DNA of 64,000 nucleotides from Syntrophales bacterium (GTDB lineage Bacteria; Desulfobacterota; Syntrophia; Syntrophales; UBA4778): positions 1-64,000 of the forward strand of contig JAQTPK010000005.1 in the NCBI GenBank assembly GCA_028712885.1. The letters are read 5' to 3'. The notes beneath the pieces were generated by a model, which was not told the origin of the DNA, ran no database searches, and was given only the letters and a program-made list of their open reading frames with translations. This document shows positions 9,274 through 19,917 of the stretch, piece by piece. The position numbers and the translations under genes are program-made. The first letter of the stretch is position 1, and each line of letters opens with the position of its first letter.

Positions 9274-9380
9274 AAGGCTAAAGGCAAAGGGCTAAAGGCA
9301 AAGGGCTAAGGGCAAAGGGCTAAGGGCAAAGGGCAACCTGACACTTGAGACCTTTTGCCCCGTGCCTTTTGCCTTATGCC
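9274..9380. repeat. GGGCAAA-family inverted heptad spacer
   Basis: ggctaaaggcaaagggctaaaggcaaagggctaagggcaaagggc ... ttttgccccgtgccttttgccttatgccc. Confidence 0.9.
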
Positions 9381-9384
9381 CGTT

Positions 9385-9585
9385 TCACTTGTAAAGATCG
9401 GCATCTTTAACCTGCACGCCGAGGACGCGGTCCGACTCCGGGTCGATGAGGCAATGGAGATACGTGCAGGAATAGAACACGAACAGGAACCAGATAATGA
9501 CCAGGGCGGCCCGGATTATTCCGGTTCCGATGAATCCGGCAAGTGCATGCAGCTCGTATTTATTTATGTAAACAGGATCGGACAT
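9385..9585 (-). CDS. Small membrane protein, unknown
   Basis: 66-aa ORF with one hydrophobic segment GIIRAALVIIWFLFVFYSCTYL. Confidence 0.4.
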   Translation of the reverse strand: MSDPVYINKYELHALAGFIGTGIIRAALVIIWFLFVFYSCTYLHCLIDPESDRVLGVQVKDADLYK

Positions 9586-9736
9586 GCCACTCCCCCGGGC
9601 AACTGATGAAATAGAGCATGAACTTGCCTTTGATTTGTATCGGGGGTTATTCTGATTTTTCTTATCCGGAATGCCTGAAATGTATTCAGGAAAAAGAACG
9701 GATGGATAATGCCGGCGGGTGAATTAAAATAATGAC

Positions 9737-9808
9737 GGGTAATGGGTAATAGGTAATGGCAATGGGCGGAAAAAGGTCAGTCCCGTTCTTTTATCACCCA
9801 TTACCCGT
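9737..9808. repeat. GGGTAAT-family inverted heptad spacer
   Basis: ACGGGTAATGGGTAATAGGTAATGG ... CACCCATTACCCGTT. Confidence 0.9.
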
Positions 9809-9809
9809 T

Positions 9810-11624
9810 TTAATTGAAGGTGACGGGTTTTCCCGTTCCGTCGACAAGGGGCAGGTTGAAGGCGCCCTGCGCGGAAGGGAACATCCCTTTCGCCTGCTGA
9901 AATACCATGGAGGCGTAGAATCCTTTCCGCGACATCAGCTTCTCATGACGCCCTTCTTCGATGATCCGGCCGTCCTTGAGGACGAGAATCCGGTCCGCGG
10001 AAACGACCGTGCTCAGGCGGTGGGCGATCACGAAAGTGGTCCGGCCGTGGAAGAGCTTTTCGAGCGCCTCCTGTACGAGCGCTTCCGTTCTGGTGTCGAG
10101 AGCGGATGTCGCTTCGTCCAGGATCAGGATGGGGGGATTTTTAAGGAGAGCCCGGGCTATTGCGATTCTCTGCTTCTCGCCCGCGGAGAGCCTGTTTCCG
10201 CGTTCGCCGAGCACCGTCTCGTATCCTTGGGGCATCCTGAGGATGAACTCATGGGCATTGGCGATTTTGGCGACACTGATGATCTCGTCCATATCGGCGT
10301 TGGGCTTGCCGTAGGCGATATTGTTCCTGGCGGTATCGTTGAAAAGGAGCGCTTCCTGCAGGACAATACCGATCTGCTTCCGGAGCGACTGCTGGGTGAC
10401 GTCACGGACGTCCGTTCCGTCCACGCGGATGCAGCCGTCCGTCGGATCGTACAGGCGCTGGATAAGAGCCATCATGGTCGACTTTCCCGCCCCGCTCGGT
10501 CCCACCAAGGCGATCATCTCCCCCGGACGGACCGTGAGATCGATCCGGTCGAGAACCGGTTTCTGCAGGGGATCGTAAGAGAACCGGACTTTTTCGAATT
10601 TCACATCGCCGCGCAGGGAGCCGATCGGCTTCGCATTCGGCCGATCTTCCACCATGTCAGGGGCATCAAGAATGGACAGCACCGCCTCAAGCGAAACGGA
10701 TGCGGTTCGAACGGTCCGGAGGATATTGCTGATTCCCTGAACCGGGCCGAAAAGGCCTCCGAGATATCCGAGGAATGCGATCAGCGTTCCCAGGGTGATC
10801 TGTCCCCTCATCATGAGAACGGCCCCTGCCGCAATCGCGGTGACACGGGCGAGAGCTGTGATCAGGTTCTGAGATGCGCCGATCCCGGTATCGATTCCCA
10901 CGCCCCGGACGACGATCCTGTTGGCGTCGCTTACGCCGTCCAGAAACCGCTTTTTCTCCTCGTCCTCCATGGCGAAGCTCTTGACGGTGACAATTCCGGA
11001 AAGGACTTCGTTGAAGCGCGAATATATCCTTATCCAGCGGTCCATCAGTGTGCGTTCCCGGCGTATGTGCTCGGAGGAGGCCAGTGCCGTGATGACCACC
11101 GGAAGCGGAGTGAAGACCAGCACGACCGCGGTCAGAAACATATCCAGGCTGCTCATGATGTAAATGGAAATAGCGAGAAAAAGAAGAGCCGGAAGCGCAT
11201 TGAAAGCAATTTCCGTTACCGCGCCGAGAAAACCCTGTATGCCGCGATCGAGCTTGGTCGTGATTGCTCCCACCGTTTCGTTGCGGTGAAAACTGACCGG
11301 CAGTTTCTGCAGTTTCCCGACGGCGGCCTCCAGGAGGAGATAATGAATCCCGAGCCGCGTCTTCCACGTCATGTAATTCGAGAGGGAGCTCGCCCCTTCC
11401 CGCGCGGCAATAAGTCCGAGGAGAAGGGCGAGACCCGTCATCAGCGGAACAGCCGAAAGCCGTCCTCCCAGTTCGTCAAACAGGTATTTCAGGATCAGCG
11501 GTTCCAGGGCGTTCAAACCGGCGACGGCAAAGGCCAGAACAAGGATAGCGAAAATAGCGGAGCGATATGCGCGCACAAAAGAGAATCCGCGCCGCATCCT
11601 CTGAAAAAGAAGTTTTAAAGACAT
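9810..11624 (-). CDS. ABC transporter, fused permease/ATPase (MsbA-like)
   Basis: GPSGAGKSTMM Walker A, LSAGEKQRIAIARALL signature, LILDEATSALD Walker B; start set at MSLKLLFQ. Confidence 0.92.
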   Translation of the reverse strand: MSLKLLFQRMRRGFSFVRAYRSAIFAILVLAFAVAGLNALEPLILKYLFDELGGRLSAVPLMTGLALLLGLIAAREGASSLSNYMTWKTRLGIHYLLLEAAVGKLQKLPVSFHRNETVGAITTKLDRGIQGFLGAVTEIAFNALPALLFLAISIYIMSSLDMFLTAVVLVFTPLPVVITALASSEHIRRERTLMDRWIRIYSRFNEVLSGIVTVKSFAMEDEEKKRFLDGVSDANRIVVRGVGIDTGIGASQNLITALARVTAIAAGAVLMMRGQITLGTLIAFLGYLGGLFGPVQGISNILRTVRTASVSLEAVLSILDAPDMVEDRPNAKPIGSLRGDVKFEKVRFSYDPLQKPVLDRIDLTVRPGEMIALVGPSGAGKSTMMALIQRLYDPTDGCIRVDGTDVRDVTQQSLRKQIGIVLQEALLFNDTARNNIAYGKPNADMDEIISVAKIANAHEFILRMPQGYETVLGERGNRLSAGEKQRIAIARALLKNPPILILDEATSALDTRTEALVQEALEKLFHGRTTFVIAHRLSTVVSADRILVLKDGRIIEEGRHEKLMSRKGFYASMVFQQAKGMFPSAQGAFNLPLVDGTGKPVTFN

Positions 11625-11915
11625 CAAGCCACCAAGCGGATAATTACGGTTTGGATGAGGAGGCCCGGGACCGTGCAGCTCAAGCAGAGAGGAACAGAAT
11701 GAGTTTCCGGAAATGTCACAGCACCGCCTGTCCGATGTGTCGCGGCAGGCTGCAAGCTCATATCCCGGCAGCGGGCATGATGTCAACTGAAAAAGAGCTA
11801 CAAACCCTTGTGTTTATTGAGTTGCAGACGTTTGTACCTTGTAAATCAGCGTCCTGATTTGAATAAACCAAGACTGCCGGGAAAAAATTTTTTGCGGCGT
11901 CGAAAGGAGTAGTCG

Positions 11916-12422
11916 ATGAGCAGAATAGCGGTTTTAATCGGAGATATGTTTGAAGATGTGGAGTATGTCAAACCCGCCGAGGCGTTCAGGAAAGCCGGTC
12001 ATGAACTGGTTCATATCGGCGTGGAAGAGGGTAAAACCGTAAAGGGCAAAAAGCAGAAAGCACAGGTCAAGACGGACATTTCCGCCGGAAAAGCCTCAGT
12101 AGAAGACTTCGATGCGGCTTTTATCCCGGGAGGTTATTCGCCCGACCAGATCCGGGTCGATCCGGCCATGGTAAAACTGGCGGCGGATTTCGTGGACAGC
12201 GGGAAACCCGTTCTGGCGATCTGTCATGCCCCGCAGCTGTTGATCACGGCGAAGGCCGTCAAGGGTAGAAGAATAACGGGGTGGAAGTCCATCACTCAGG
12301 ACATCGTAAACGCGGGCGCCGAATTCGTGGATGCCCCGGTTGTCGTCGACGGGAATCTCGTCTCCAGCCGCAACCCCGACGATATCCCGGCGTTTGTGGA
12401 AGAATCTCTGAAAAAACTTTAG
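11916..12422 (+). CDS. DJ-1/PfpI family protein
   Basis: IPGGYSPDQIR...ILAICHAPQLL nucleophile elbow. Confidence 0.92.
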   Translation: MSRIAVLIGDMFEDVEYVKPAEAFRKAGHELVHIGVEEGKTVKGKKQKAQVKTDISAGKASVEDFDAAFIPGGYSPDQIRVDPAMVKLAADFVDSGKPVLAICHAPQLLITAKAVKGRRITGWKSITQDIVNAGAEFVDAPVVVDGNLVSSRNPDDIPAFVEESLKKL

Positions 12423-12502
12423 GGACTCGGGACTTCATCCTCGGCCCTTGAATTTCCCCGGGTATATCTGATAAGCAAGTAAGAAAAAGCCCGGAGGTAG
12501 AC

Positions 12503-13594
12503 ATGGGTTTCAGGTGCGGCATCATCGGGCTCCCGAATGTAGGGAAGTCGACAATCTTCAATGCCCTGACCGCCGCCGGCGCCCAAGTCGCGAATTATCC
12601 GTTCTGCACCATCGATCCGAACGTCGGCATCGTGCGCGTGCCGGATGCCCGGCTGGACCGGATCGCCGCCGTCGTCAATCCCCCCAAGAAGACCTGCACC
12701 ACCATGGAGTTCTTCGACATTGCCGGGCTGGTAAAGGGCGCCAGCCGCGGCGAAGGGCTCGGCAACAAGTTCCTGGGCCATATCAGGGATGTGGAGGCGC
12801 TGGTGCACATAGTGCGCTGTTTTGAAAATCCCGACGTAGTGCATGTCAGCGGGGAAGTGGACCCGGCAGGGGATATCGAAATCGTCAACACGGAGTTGCT
12901 CCTGGCCGACCTGGAAACCGTGGAGAGGAGGCTGGAAAAATCCGAAAAGCTCCTCCGGCAGGGGGACAAGTCGGCTGTAAAGGAGGTGCAGGTGCTCCAA
13001 CAGATCAAAGATCAGCTCGGAAGGGGCGTTCCGGCGCGGATCGGCGGATGGGATAATGCGCTGGAGAGCCTGAAGGATCTGAACCTTCTTACGGCGAAAC
13101 GAGTTCTATACGTGGCCAATGTGAGCGAGAATGTCCTGAAGTCCGGAAATGGATATATACGGAAGGTGGAAGAGTATGCGTCGCGCGAGCAAGCCCGCAG
13201 CATTGTAATCTGCGGGGATCTCGAAGCGGAAATAGCCGAGCTGCCGGAAGAGGAAAGGAAGGCCTTTCTCGAGGGCCTCGGGCTCAAAGAGTCGGGGCTC
13301 GAGAAACTTATCCGGACGGGATACGAACTGCTGGGACTGATTACTTTCTACACTACGGTAGGCCCGGAGCTCAGGGCATGGACGGTACGGCAGGGAACGA
13401 GGGCGCCCGTCGCAGCGGGGAAAATTCACTCCGACATGGAAAGGGGATTCATCCGCGCCGAGGTCCTTCATTATACGGATTTCATCCGGACCGGAAGCCT
13501 GGCCGCCGCGCGGGACGAAGGATTGATCCGTTCGGAAGGGAAGGAATATATAATACAGGATGGTGATATCGTTCTGTTCAGGTTTAATGTTTGA
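12503..13594 (+). CDS. ychF: Redox-regulated ATPase YchF
   Basis: GLPNVGKSTIFNALT; IDPNVGIV; DIAGLVKGASRGEGLGN; C-terminal TGS domain. Confidence 0.97.
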   Translation: MGFRCGIIGLPNVGKSTIFNALTAAGAQVANYPFCTIDPNVGIVRVPDARLDRIAAVVNPPKKTCTTMEFFDIAGLVKGASRGEGLGNKFLGHIRDVEALVHIVRCFENPDVVHVSGEVDPAGDIEIVNTELLLADLETVERRLEKSEKLLRQGDKSAVKEVQVLQQIKDQLGRGVPARIGGWDNALESLKDLNLLTAKRVLYVANVSENVLKSGNGYIRKVEEYASREQARSIVICGDLEAEIAELPEEERKAFLEGLGLKESGLEKLIRTGYELLGLITFYTTVGPELRAWTVRQGTRAPVAAGKIHSDMERGFIRAEVLHYTDFIRTGSLAAARDEGLIRSEGKEYIIQDGDIVLFRFNV

Positions 13595-13603
13595 AGGTGA
13601 CGG

Positions 13604-13684
13604 GCTAAAGGCAAAGGGCGCGGGGCTAAAGGCGAAAAAACAGGAAAGGGCTTTTATCTCCTATTGCCCTTAGCCTTTTGCCCG
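13604..13684. repeat. GGGCAAA-family inverted heptad spacer
   Basis: gggctaaaggcaaagggc ... attgcccttagccttttgccc. Confidence 0.85.
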
Positions 13685-13732
13685 GGATTATAGAGCACCA
13701 GGCAAACTGTTTTGGGAAGCCGAGGTCGGATT

Positions 13733-14191
13733 ATGGCGAAGACAACATATTCCAGCAAGGGGGGTAAGGTCAGGGCAACCCGGGGCAGGGAGGGCGCCGG
13801 TTCGGGCAAATCACTCGAAGAGATAGTTCGGGAAATGAAGGCCAGACTCCCCCACGCCGAGGAATATAGAGAGAAATCTCTAAAAATTCATGGTCTTATC
13901 TGCGCACGATGCACGCGGGAATTCGATGAATCCACCCGGCACCTCCTGACCGTGCACCACAAGGACGGGAATCACGAAAACAATCCGCCGGACGGCAGCA
14001 ACTGGGAGAACCTGTGCGTTTTTTGCCACGAGGACGCTCACAGCCGGAGCCTCCTCGGGGAATACCTCAACGGCGGCGGGAGCCGGGAAAACGAAAAGAA
14101 GGGCGCCGTGGTCGCCGGAGCCGTCAGAAAGGAGGGTTTCGGCAGCCTCGGGGATAAGCTCCGGGAGGCGATGGAAAGAAAAAAGCGTTAA
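13733..14191 (+). CDS. YajD-like HNH nuclease
   Basis: CARCTREFDESTRHLLTVHHKDGNHENNPPDGSNWENLCVFCHEDAHS. Confidence 0.85.
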   Translation: MAKTTYSSKGGKVRATRGREGAGSGKSLEEIVREMKARLPHAEEYREKSLKIHGLICARCTREFDESTRHLLTVHHKDGNHENNPPDGSNWENLCVFCHEDAHSRSLLGEYLNGGGSRENEKKGAVVAGAVRKEGFGSLGDKLREAMERKKR

Positions 14192-14390
14192 ATCCGGCTT
14201 CGAACAATTCCGGAGCCTGCCCTGAAAAGTGTTAAAATACTTGACATTTGTATTGATCTGGATACCGAATGATGCTATAGGAAAGCCTTGTTTGAACCTG
14301 TTAAGCCCGTCTGAATTTTCAGTATAAAATCATAAAGCTTGATGGGTCGATTGATATCTCAAGAAAGGAAAACGGAAGGAGGTAAGATCA

Positions 14391-15383
14391 GTGAATGTGA
14401 TCGATCAGGGAGTCGGTAAGATCTTCACAGATCCGGATGCGGATAAGGTGAGAGAATTCTTTCGAAAGAAAAGCCGCAAGCTGGAAAGCAAAGTGATGAG
14501 CGTCAAGGAAGCGGTTACGAAATTTGTAAAAGACGGCGACTACCTGTGCATCGGCGGTTTCGGTGCAAACAGGATCCCTGCTTCAGTATGCCATGAAATT
14601 GTCAGGCAGGGCAGGAAGAACATGGGATTTGCGGGGCATACGTCGACGCACGATTTCCAGATTCTTTGCGCGGGCGAAGTATTCAACAGGCTGGATATCG
14701 CTTATATCGTAGGTCTCGAGGCCCGAGGATTATCGCCAAATGCCAGAAGGTACATGGAAAGCGGGAAGGTGGAAGTTTCGGAGTGGACGAATTACAGCCT
14801 GTCCGTAAGATTTAAAGCTGCTGCCGCGGGCGTGTCCTTCTATCCCTCCAGAAATATCATGGGAACCGATACATTCAAAATGAGCGGGGCAAAAATCATT
14901 GAGTGCCCCTTCACGGGGACGAAATACGCGGCCATGCCGGCGATCTATCCGGACGTGTCCGCAATCCATGTCCACGAAGCGGATATTTACGGCAATTGCC
15001 GCGCCCGGGGCATCACCGTTTCCGATTTCGACGTAGCCAGGGCATCCAAGCGCCTGATCATTACCTGTGAAAGACTGATCTCGAACGAAGAAATCCGCAG
15101 GGATCCGAGCTACACGGTTATCCCCTACTGGTGTGTCGATGCGGTATGCGAGGTCCCGTTCGGAAGCTATCCCGGAAACATGTACGGGGAGTATTTCTCG
15201 GACGAGGAACATCTGAGGGAGTGGCTGAAAGTGGAAGAAAGTCCCGAAGAATTGAAGAAATTTTTGCAGAAGAACATATTCAGCTGCAAGGATCATTTTG
15301 AATATATCGAGAAAAACGGCGGTATGCACAAAATGCAGATGCTCCGGCAGAAAGAACACATGTTCATCGGCGCAAGGGCATAG
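14391..15383 (+). CDS. Glutaconate-type CoA-transferase subunit A
   Basis: 330 aa; VKDGDYLCIGGFGANRIPASVCHEIVRQGRKN...GHTSTHDFQIL; adjacent subunit B; RBS ggaggt. Confidence 0.85.
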   Translation: MNVIDQGVGKIFTDPDADKVREFFRKKSRKLESKVMSVKEAVTKFVKDGDYLCIGGFGANRIPASVCHEIVRQGRKNMGFAGHTSTHDFQILCAGEVFNRLDIAYIVGLEARGLSPNARRYMESGKVEVSEWTNYSLSVRFKAAAAGVSFYPSRNIMGTDTFKMSGAKIIECPFTGTKYAAMPAIYPDVSAIHVHEADIYGNCRARGITVSDFDVARASKRLIITCERLISNEEIRRDPSYTVIPYWCVDAVCEVPFGSYPGNMYGEYFSDEEHLREWLKVEESPEELKKFLQKNIFSCKDHFEYIEKNGGMHKMQMLRQKEHMFIGARA

Positions 15384-15399
15384 GGAGGAGGCATAAAAC

Positions 15400-16170
15400 A
15401 TGGCTGATTACAATGTAATGGAATTAATGATATGCACTGCTGCAAGGGAACTGGAAGACGGGGCATCGATCGTGGTTGGAACCGGAGCCCCGAATGCGGC
15501 GGCGATGCTCGCCCAGAAGACATCGGCCCCCAATCTCGTGATCATGTTCGAGGCGGGCGGGGCCGTCCCGCTTATTCCTGAAATGCCCATCTCGGTCGGC
15601 GATTCCAGGACGACCTGGAAAGCGCTGATGGCGAGCGGTATGTGCGAGATCATGGAAACTGCCTGCAGGGGTATGGTGGATTACACCTTCCTGGGCGGTG
15701 CGCAGATCGACATGTACGGAAATCTGAATTCGACGCGCATCGGGCCGGACCACCAGAAGCCCAAGGTACGCTTCCCCGGAAGCGGAGGCGCAAACGATCT
15801 GGCTTCCTTCTGCTGGAGGATGTTGGTCATGACCCCTCAGGATACAAAAAGATTCGCTGAGAAGGTCAATTTCATCACGTCTCCCGGATGGCTCCAGGGC
15901 GGCAATTCCCGCGCGAAGTCGGGTCTTCCCCTCGGCGCGGGCCCCTATAAGATCATCACGAATATGGCGGTCATGGATTTCGAGCCCGAATCGAAGCGGA
16001 TGAGAATCATCGCTGTCAACCCCGGCTATTCCGAAAAGGACGTGCAGGCCAATTGCGGATTCGAGCTGCTCAAGGCGAAAAAGATTGTGGAAAACAAGCC
16101 GCCTACCAAGCATGAGCTTCAGATTCTCAGGGAGCAGATCGATCCCTACCGATATGTCATCGGAAGATAA
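15400..16170 (+). CDS. Glutaconate-type CoA-transferase subunit B
   Basis: PNLVIMFEAGGAVP motif; follows subunit A. Confidence 0.85.
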   Translation: MADYNVMELMICTAARELEDGASIVVGTGAPNAAAMLAQKTSAPNLVIMFEAGGAVPLIPEMPISVGDSRTTWKALMASGMCEIMETACRGMVDYTFLGGAQIDMYGNLNSTRIGPDHQKPKVRFPGSGGANDLASFCWRMLVMTPQDTKRFAEKVNFITSPGWLQGGNSRAKSGLPLGAGPYKIITNMAVMDFEPESKRMRIIAVNPGYSEKDVQANCGFELLKAKKIVENKPPTKHELQILREQIDPYRYVIGR

Positions 16171-16180
16171 TTTAATTTGA

Positions 16181-16220
16181 GCGCAAGAAAAAGGCCGTGG
16201 CCGCAAGGCCATGGCCTTTT
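16181..16220 (+). terminator. Strong Rho-independent terminator after the CoA-transferase pair
   Basis: GCGCAAGAAAAAGGCCGTGGCC-GCAA-GGCCATGGCCTTTTTTGCGC. Confidence 0.85.
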
Positions 16221-16224
16221 TTGC

Positions 16225-16295
16225 GCTCAAGGCAAGTGCTGAGGGCAACCTCATGCTTGAGACCTTTTGCCTTGTACCCTTGGCCTTGAGCCCCA
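16225..16295. repeat. GGGCAAA-family degenerate inverted spacer between convergent genes
   Basis: caaggcaagtgctgagggcaac ... ccttttgccttgtacccttggccttgagcccc. Confidence 0.7.
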
Positions 16296-16580
16296 TTACT
16301 CCATCTTTTCTCTTCTCTTTTGCCCCGCTCTCGGTTTTTCTTCACCGGGATAAAGCCAGAACTGCTGGCAGATGTTCTCTCCGATCTTCTCCTCCCAGCT
16401 GATCTTTACCACGCCTTCGGCGTTTATATCGATCTGGGGAACGCCCGTGAACGCGCCATGCGGACGGTAGCGGTAGTAATGAATCCTGATTCCGTTAAAC
16501 TCCTGCACGTCCTCGACATGCCAGAACGCGACAAAGGCAAGCATGGCCAATGAGAATATTAAAGCCAAGAAACGGATCAT
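16296..16580 (-). CDS. Hypothetical single-TM protein
   Basis: 94-aa ORF with N-terminal TM; tandem with next small ORF. Confidence 0.45.
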   Translation of the reverse strand: MIRFLALIFSLAMLAFVAFWHVEDVQEFNGIRIHYYRYRPHGAFTGVPQIDINAEGVVKISWEEKIGENICQQFWLYPGEEKPRAGQKRREKME

Positions 16581-16586
16581 CTTTTG

Positions 16587-16772
16587 TTAAAACAGTTTTT
16601 TGCCGGCGACAAGCTTATCGCCCACAGATGTGCCGCAATAGACGCAGGAATAGTCGTATTTTTCTCCGCTCGGGAGAATGAGGAGGAGTCGCTTTCGAAC
16701 CGGCGCGGCGCGCCTGCACTTGGGGCAATAAAGTTCGGTTGCTTCTAAATCTTTGTAAGTTTCTCTTCGCAT
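16587..16772 (-). CDS. Small zinc-ribbon protein
   Basis: 61 aa with YCPKCRR...CVYCGTSVG. Confidence 0.55.
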   Translation of the reverse strand: MRRETYKDLEATELYCPKCRRAAPVRKRLLLILPSGEKYDYSCVYCGTSVGDKLVAGKKLF

Positions 16773-16781
16773 ATTACATTC

Positions 16782-16887
16782 GGCTAAGGGCTAAAGGCAA
16801 AAAGGCTAAAGGGGCAAAGGGCAAACATATTATACCAGATCCTTTCAGGCGCCGGCCATTTGCCCTTAGCCTTTTGCCTTCAGCCTA
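16782..16887. repeat. GGGCAAA-family inverted heptad spacer
   Basis: ggctaagggctaaaggcaaaaaggctaaaggggcaaagggcaaa ... tttgcccttagccttttgccttcagcc. Confidence 0.9.
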
Positions 16888-18936
16888 CTCACTCTCCGGG
16901 ATCAGTTTGGCATTTTCCAGCCAGGCATCGGGCTCGCTGTCCGACGGCGCGCGGTAGTCGCCCCGGGGTGAGAGCGACCCCCCGGATCCTATCTTGGGGC
17001 CGTTCGGGACAGCCGAACGCTTGAACTGGCTCGTCTTGAAGAACCGGTACAGAAAGACTTCCAGCCAGCGCCTGATCTCTCCTATAGTGTACTGTCTTCT
17101 CCGGTTTTCCGGGACATCCGGCCAAGTCCCTGTATTGCGGTCCCGCCAGGCGCAGTACGCAAGGAAAGCCGTTTTCACCGGCAGGTATCCGTAGCGCGTC
17201 GTATAGAATGTATTGAAATCCTGAAGCTCGTACGGACCCACTGCGGATTCCGTGCTCTGGAGGCAGCCGTCGCTTCCGGGGACCAGTTCCGGGCTGATCT
17301 CGGTATCGAGAATGTCCAGCAGGATTTCAGATGTCCTTTTATCGAAAATTCCGGAAGCGGCAACCCAGCGGATCAGGTACTGGATCAGCGTCTTGGGAAC
17401 GCTTGCATTGACATTGTAATGGGACATCTGGTCCCCGACGCCGTATGTGCTCCAGCCCAGCGCGAGTTCGCTCAGGTCTCCCGTACCCACGACGAGACCG
17501 TTTCTCATGTTCGCGGCCCGGAAGAGGTGCGACGTTCTTTCCCCCGCCTGCACGTTTTCGAATGTCACATCGTAAACTTCTTTCCCTTCCGCAAAAGGAT
17601 GCCCGATGTCCCGGAACATCTGCATGCAGGCCGGCCGTATGTCGATCTCATTCGCCTCGACCCCGAGCGATTTCATCAGCGCCCAGGCGTTCTCGTACGT
17701 TTTTTTGCCGGTCGCAAAACCCGGCATAGTATAGGCCTTTACATTTGTCCTCGAGTACCCGAGGACTTCCATGGTCCTGGCCGCCACGATCAAAGCTTGC
17801 GTGGAATCGAGACCTCCGGATACGCCGATCACGGCGTTTCTGATCCCGGTGGCCTGCAGCCGCTTGGCGAGACCGGCAACCTGGATATTGTAAGCCTCGT
17901 AACAGCGCCGGTTCCGCTTTTCCCGGTCCGCGGGGATATAGGGGAAACGCGCGTATTCCCGTTCAAGGAGGAGGCGTCCCCGGGGTATTTCCACCGTCAG
18001 CGGAATGCGCCGGAACGAAAGCACCCTGCCGCGGTGAGTCCTCGCGTTCTGTCCGAAGCTCGTCATCCGCATGCGGTCCTGCGCCAGCCGGTCAAGATCG
18101 ATATCGGCATAGATGATCTGCGGTTTGTCGAGAAATCTCCTGGAGCGGGCGAGCAGATTTCCGTTCTCGTAAATCATCGCCTGCCCGTCCCAGGCGAGGT
18201 CGGTCGTCGACTCCCCCGGTCCGGCCGCAACGTAGAGGTAGGCGGAGAGGCACCGTGCGGACTGGTTCGACGCCAGGTTGTGACGGTACTCCGACTTGCC
18301 GATTGTGACGTTGGAAGCCGAGAGATTTCCGATCACCGTCGCCCCGGCCATCGCGGCGAAACAGGAGGGAGGGGCCGGCACCCAGACGTCTTCGCATATC
18401 TCGAAATACAGACTGAGATGGTCTATGTTCCCGACCTCGAATAACAGGTCGGGTCCGAACGGGATTCTCTCCTGCCCGCAAAGGTCCGTATACTGCGACA
18501 GGGCTTCCTCGGCCCCCCGGAATTGGCGCCCCTCATAGTATTCGCGGTAACAGGGCGGATAAGTCTTTACGGCGATGCCGAGGATCCGCCCGCGGCGGAT
18601 AACAATTCCGCAGTTGAACAGGAGGGAATCCACCTGCAGCGGAGCGCCGACTGCGAGCACAAGGTTCAGATTTGCGGTCTCATCCAGGATCCGGCGGATC
18701 CCGTCTTTGACGGAAGAGAGGAGGGCGTCCTGATGAAACAGGTCTTCGTTGCTGTATGCGGAAATGCCCAGCTCGGGAAAGATCGCGAGGATGGCGTGAT
18801 TCCTTTCCGCCTCGACCGCCAGCCGGATGGTTTCGGCGGAATTGAAGGCGGGATCGGAGACCCGCACCTCCGGAACGCAGACAGCCGTCCTGATGAAGCC
18901 GTGCCCGTAGAGATTGAAGAATTCTTCCCGCTGCAT
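16885..18936 (-). CDS. nadE: Glutamine-dependent NAD+ synthase
   Basis: N-terminal nitrilase-like domain and [19 protein letters not shown] synthetase PP-loop, 683 aa. Confidence 0.95.
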   Translation of the reverse strand: MQREEFFNLYGHGFIRTAVCVPEVRVSDPAFNSAETIRLAVEAERNHAILAIFPELGISAYSNEDLFHQDALLSSVKDGIRRILDETANLNLVLAVGAPLQVDSLLFNCGIVIRRGRILGIAVKTYPPCYREYYEGRQFRGAEEALSQYTDLCGQERIPFGPDLLFEVGNIDHLSLYFEICEDVWVPAPPSCFAAMAGATVIGNLSASNVTIGKSEYRHNLASNQSARCLSAYLYVAAGPGESTTDLAWDGQAMIYENGNLLARSRRFLDKPQIIYADIDLDRLAQDRMRMTSFGQNARTHRGRVLSFRRIPLTVEIPRGRLLLEREYARFPYIPADREKRNRRCYEAYNIQVAGLAKRLQATGIRNAVIGVSGGLDSTQALIVAARTMEVLGYSRTNVKAYTMPGFATGKKTYENAWALMKSLGVEANEIDIRPACMQMFRDIGHPFAEGKEVYDVTFENVQAGERTSHLFRAANMRNGLVVGTGDLSELALGWSTYGVGDQMSHYNVNASVPKTLIQYLIRWVAASGIFDKRTSEILLDILDTEISPELVPGSDGCLQSTESAVGPYELQDFNTFYTTRYGYLPVKTAFLAYCAWRDRNTGTWPDVPENRRRQYTIGEIRRWLEVFLYRFFKTSQFKRSAVPNGPKIGSGGSLSPRGDYRAPSDSEPDAWLENAKLIPESE

Positions 18937-19000
18937 CTTCCCGTCCCGAAATAATCAGAAACACTGACTTTTTAATCTATATGAACCGGTTTGTCAACTC

Positions 19001-19156
19001 AAAGGCAAAGGGCAAAGGGCAAAGGGCAAAGGGCGAAGGGCGAAGGGCGAAGGGCGAAGGGCGAAGGGCGAAGGGCGAAGGGCTAAAGATCTTTTAGCCT
19101 GTAACCTTTTGCTTAATCTATGCCTTTAGCCTTTAGCCCTTTGCCATTAGCCCTTT
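19001..19156. repeat. Tandem heptad (GGGCAAA/GGGCGAA) array with inverted degenerate partner arm
   Basis: aaaggc then 4x aaagggc and 7x gaagggc (19007-19083); inverted arm 19091-19155. Confidence 0.95.
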
Positions 19157-19917
19157 TTGAATACATGATACTCATGGCAGTCCGGATCGTCCGGGTCGCG
19201 CTCATTGAACAGCGGCTCGAGTCCTGCCTTCCGGATCATGCTCTCGAACTCGCCGTTTCGGAATGATGTCATAGTAATGAAATTCCTCGTGTAGTCGCCC
19301 CGCTTGGGGCGAAACTTTTCCGAACCGTCGTCATACCTGACCTGTACGAGCCCGAAACCGCCGTCACGGAGCAGATCCCTCATTGTCCGAAGCACTTCGA
19401 GGGAGTACTCCGGGGAGGGAAAATGCTGGAACACCGCAAATGAGACTGAAAAGTCCACACTCGCAGCGGGAATGCCGGACAGGGCGGTATTGGGTCGATC
19501 CGATTCGATATGGACTTTCCTGAAATGTCCTATGCCGCGGCCGGCGATCCGCCGCTCGCATTCTTCCAGCGTGGCAGGGGAGATGTCGATTCCGTACACA
19601 AGAGAAAAGTGTCCGCACAGGGGCGGAATGTTGGCGCCGCCGCCGCACCCCCACTCGAGCGCCGTTTTCCCGCGCAGTCCCTCAATGCATTCCGCGCCGC
19701 ACGCTGCCGACAGGCAGGCGAATGCGCGCTTCAGGTTGTCCGCCCCGTACTGCTCCCACCTCGATTCACTCCATCTTCCCGCACCGCACCAGTGGGCGTA
19801 ATCACGGAAACGCTCGTCGTAGCGGCTGAGATCCCACAGCGATTCCATCCCGCCGCCGTTTTCTCTCTTCCCCTGCTTTTTCGCGCCCGGGAGCTTCAGC
19901 CATTTTTTCAGAGACAT
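19147..19917 (-). CDS. Class I SAM-dependent methyltransferase
   Basis: ALEWGCGGGANIPPLCGHFSLVYGIDISPATLEECERR. Confidence 0.85.
   Translation of the reverse strand: MSLKKWLKLPGAKKQGKRENGGGMESLWDLSRYDERFRDYAHWCGAGRWSESRWEQYGADNLKRAFACLSAACGAECIEGLRGKTALEWGCGGGANIPPLCGHFSLVYGIDISPATLEECERRIAGRGIGHFRKVHIESDRPNTALSGIPAASVDFSVSFAVFQHFPSPEYSLEVLRTMRDLLRDGGFGLVQVRYDDGSEKFRPKRGDYTRNFITMTSFRNGEFESMIRKAGLEPLFNERDPDDPDCHEYHVFKKG

Noticed and set aside
9756-11618. 620-aa plus-strand ORF
   Set aside because: Fully antisense to the well-supported ABC transporter; composition rich in H/R/D with no domain
11760-11915. Possible riboswitch upstream of the DJ-1/PfpI gene
   Set aside because: No recognisable conserved motif; only weak local direct repeats
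14230-14390. TTGACA near 14240 as CoA-transferase promoter
   Set aside because: No convincing -10 at 16-18 nt spacing; not reported as a feature
17419-18444. 341-aa plus-strand ORF
   Set aside because: Antisense to nadE, no domain signature
19001-19090. Possible CRISPR array
   Set aside because: Units are 7 nt with no spacers and no cas genes nearby; simple tandem repeat
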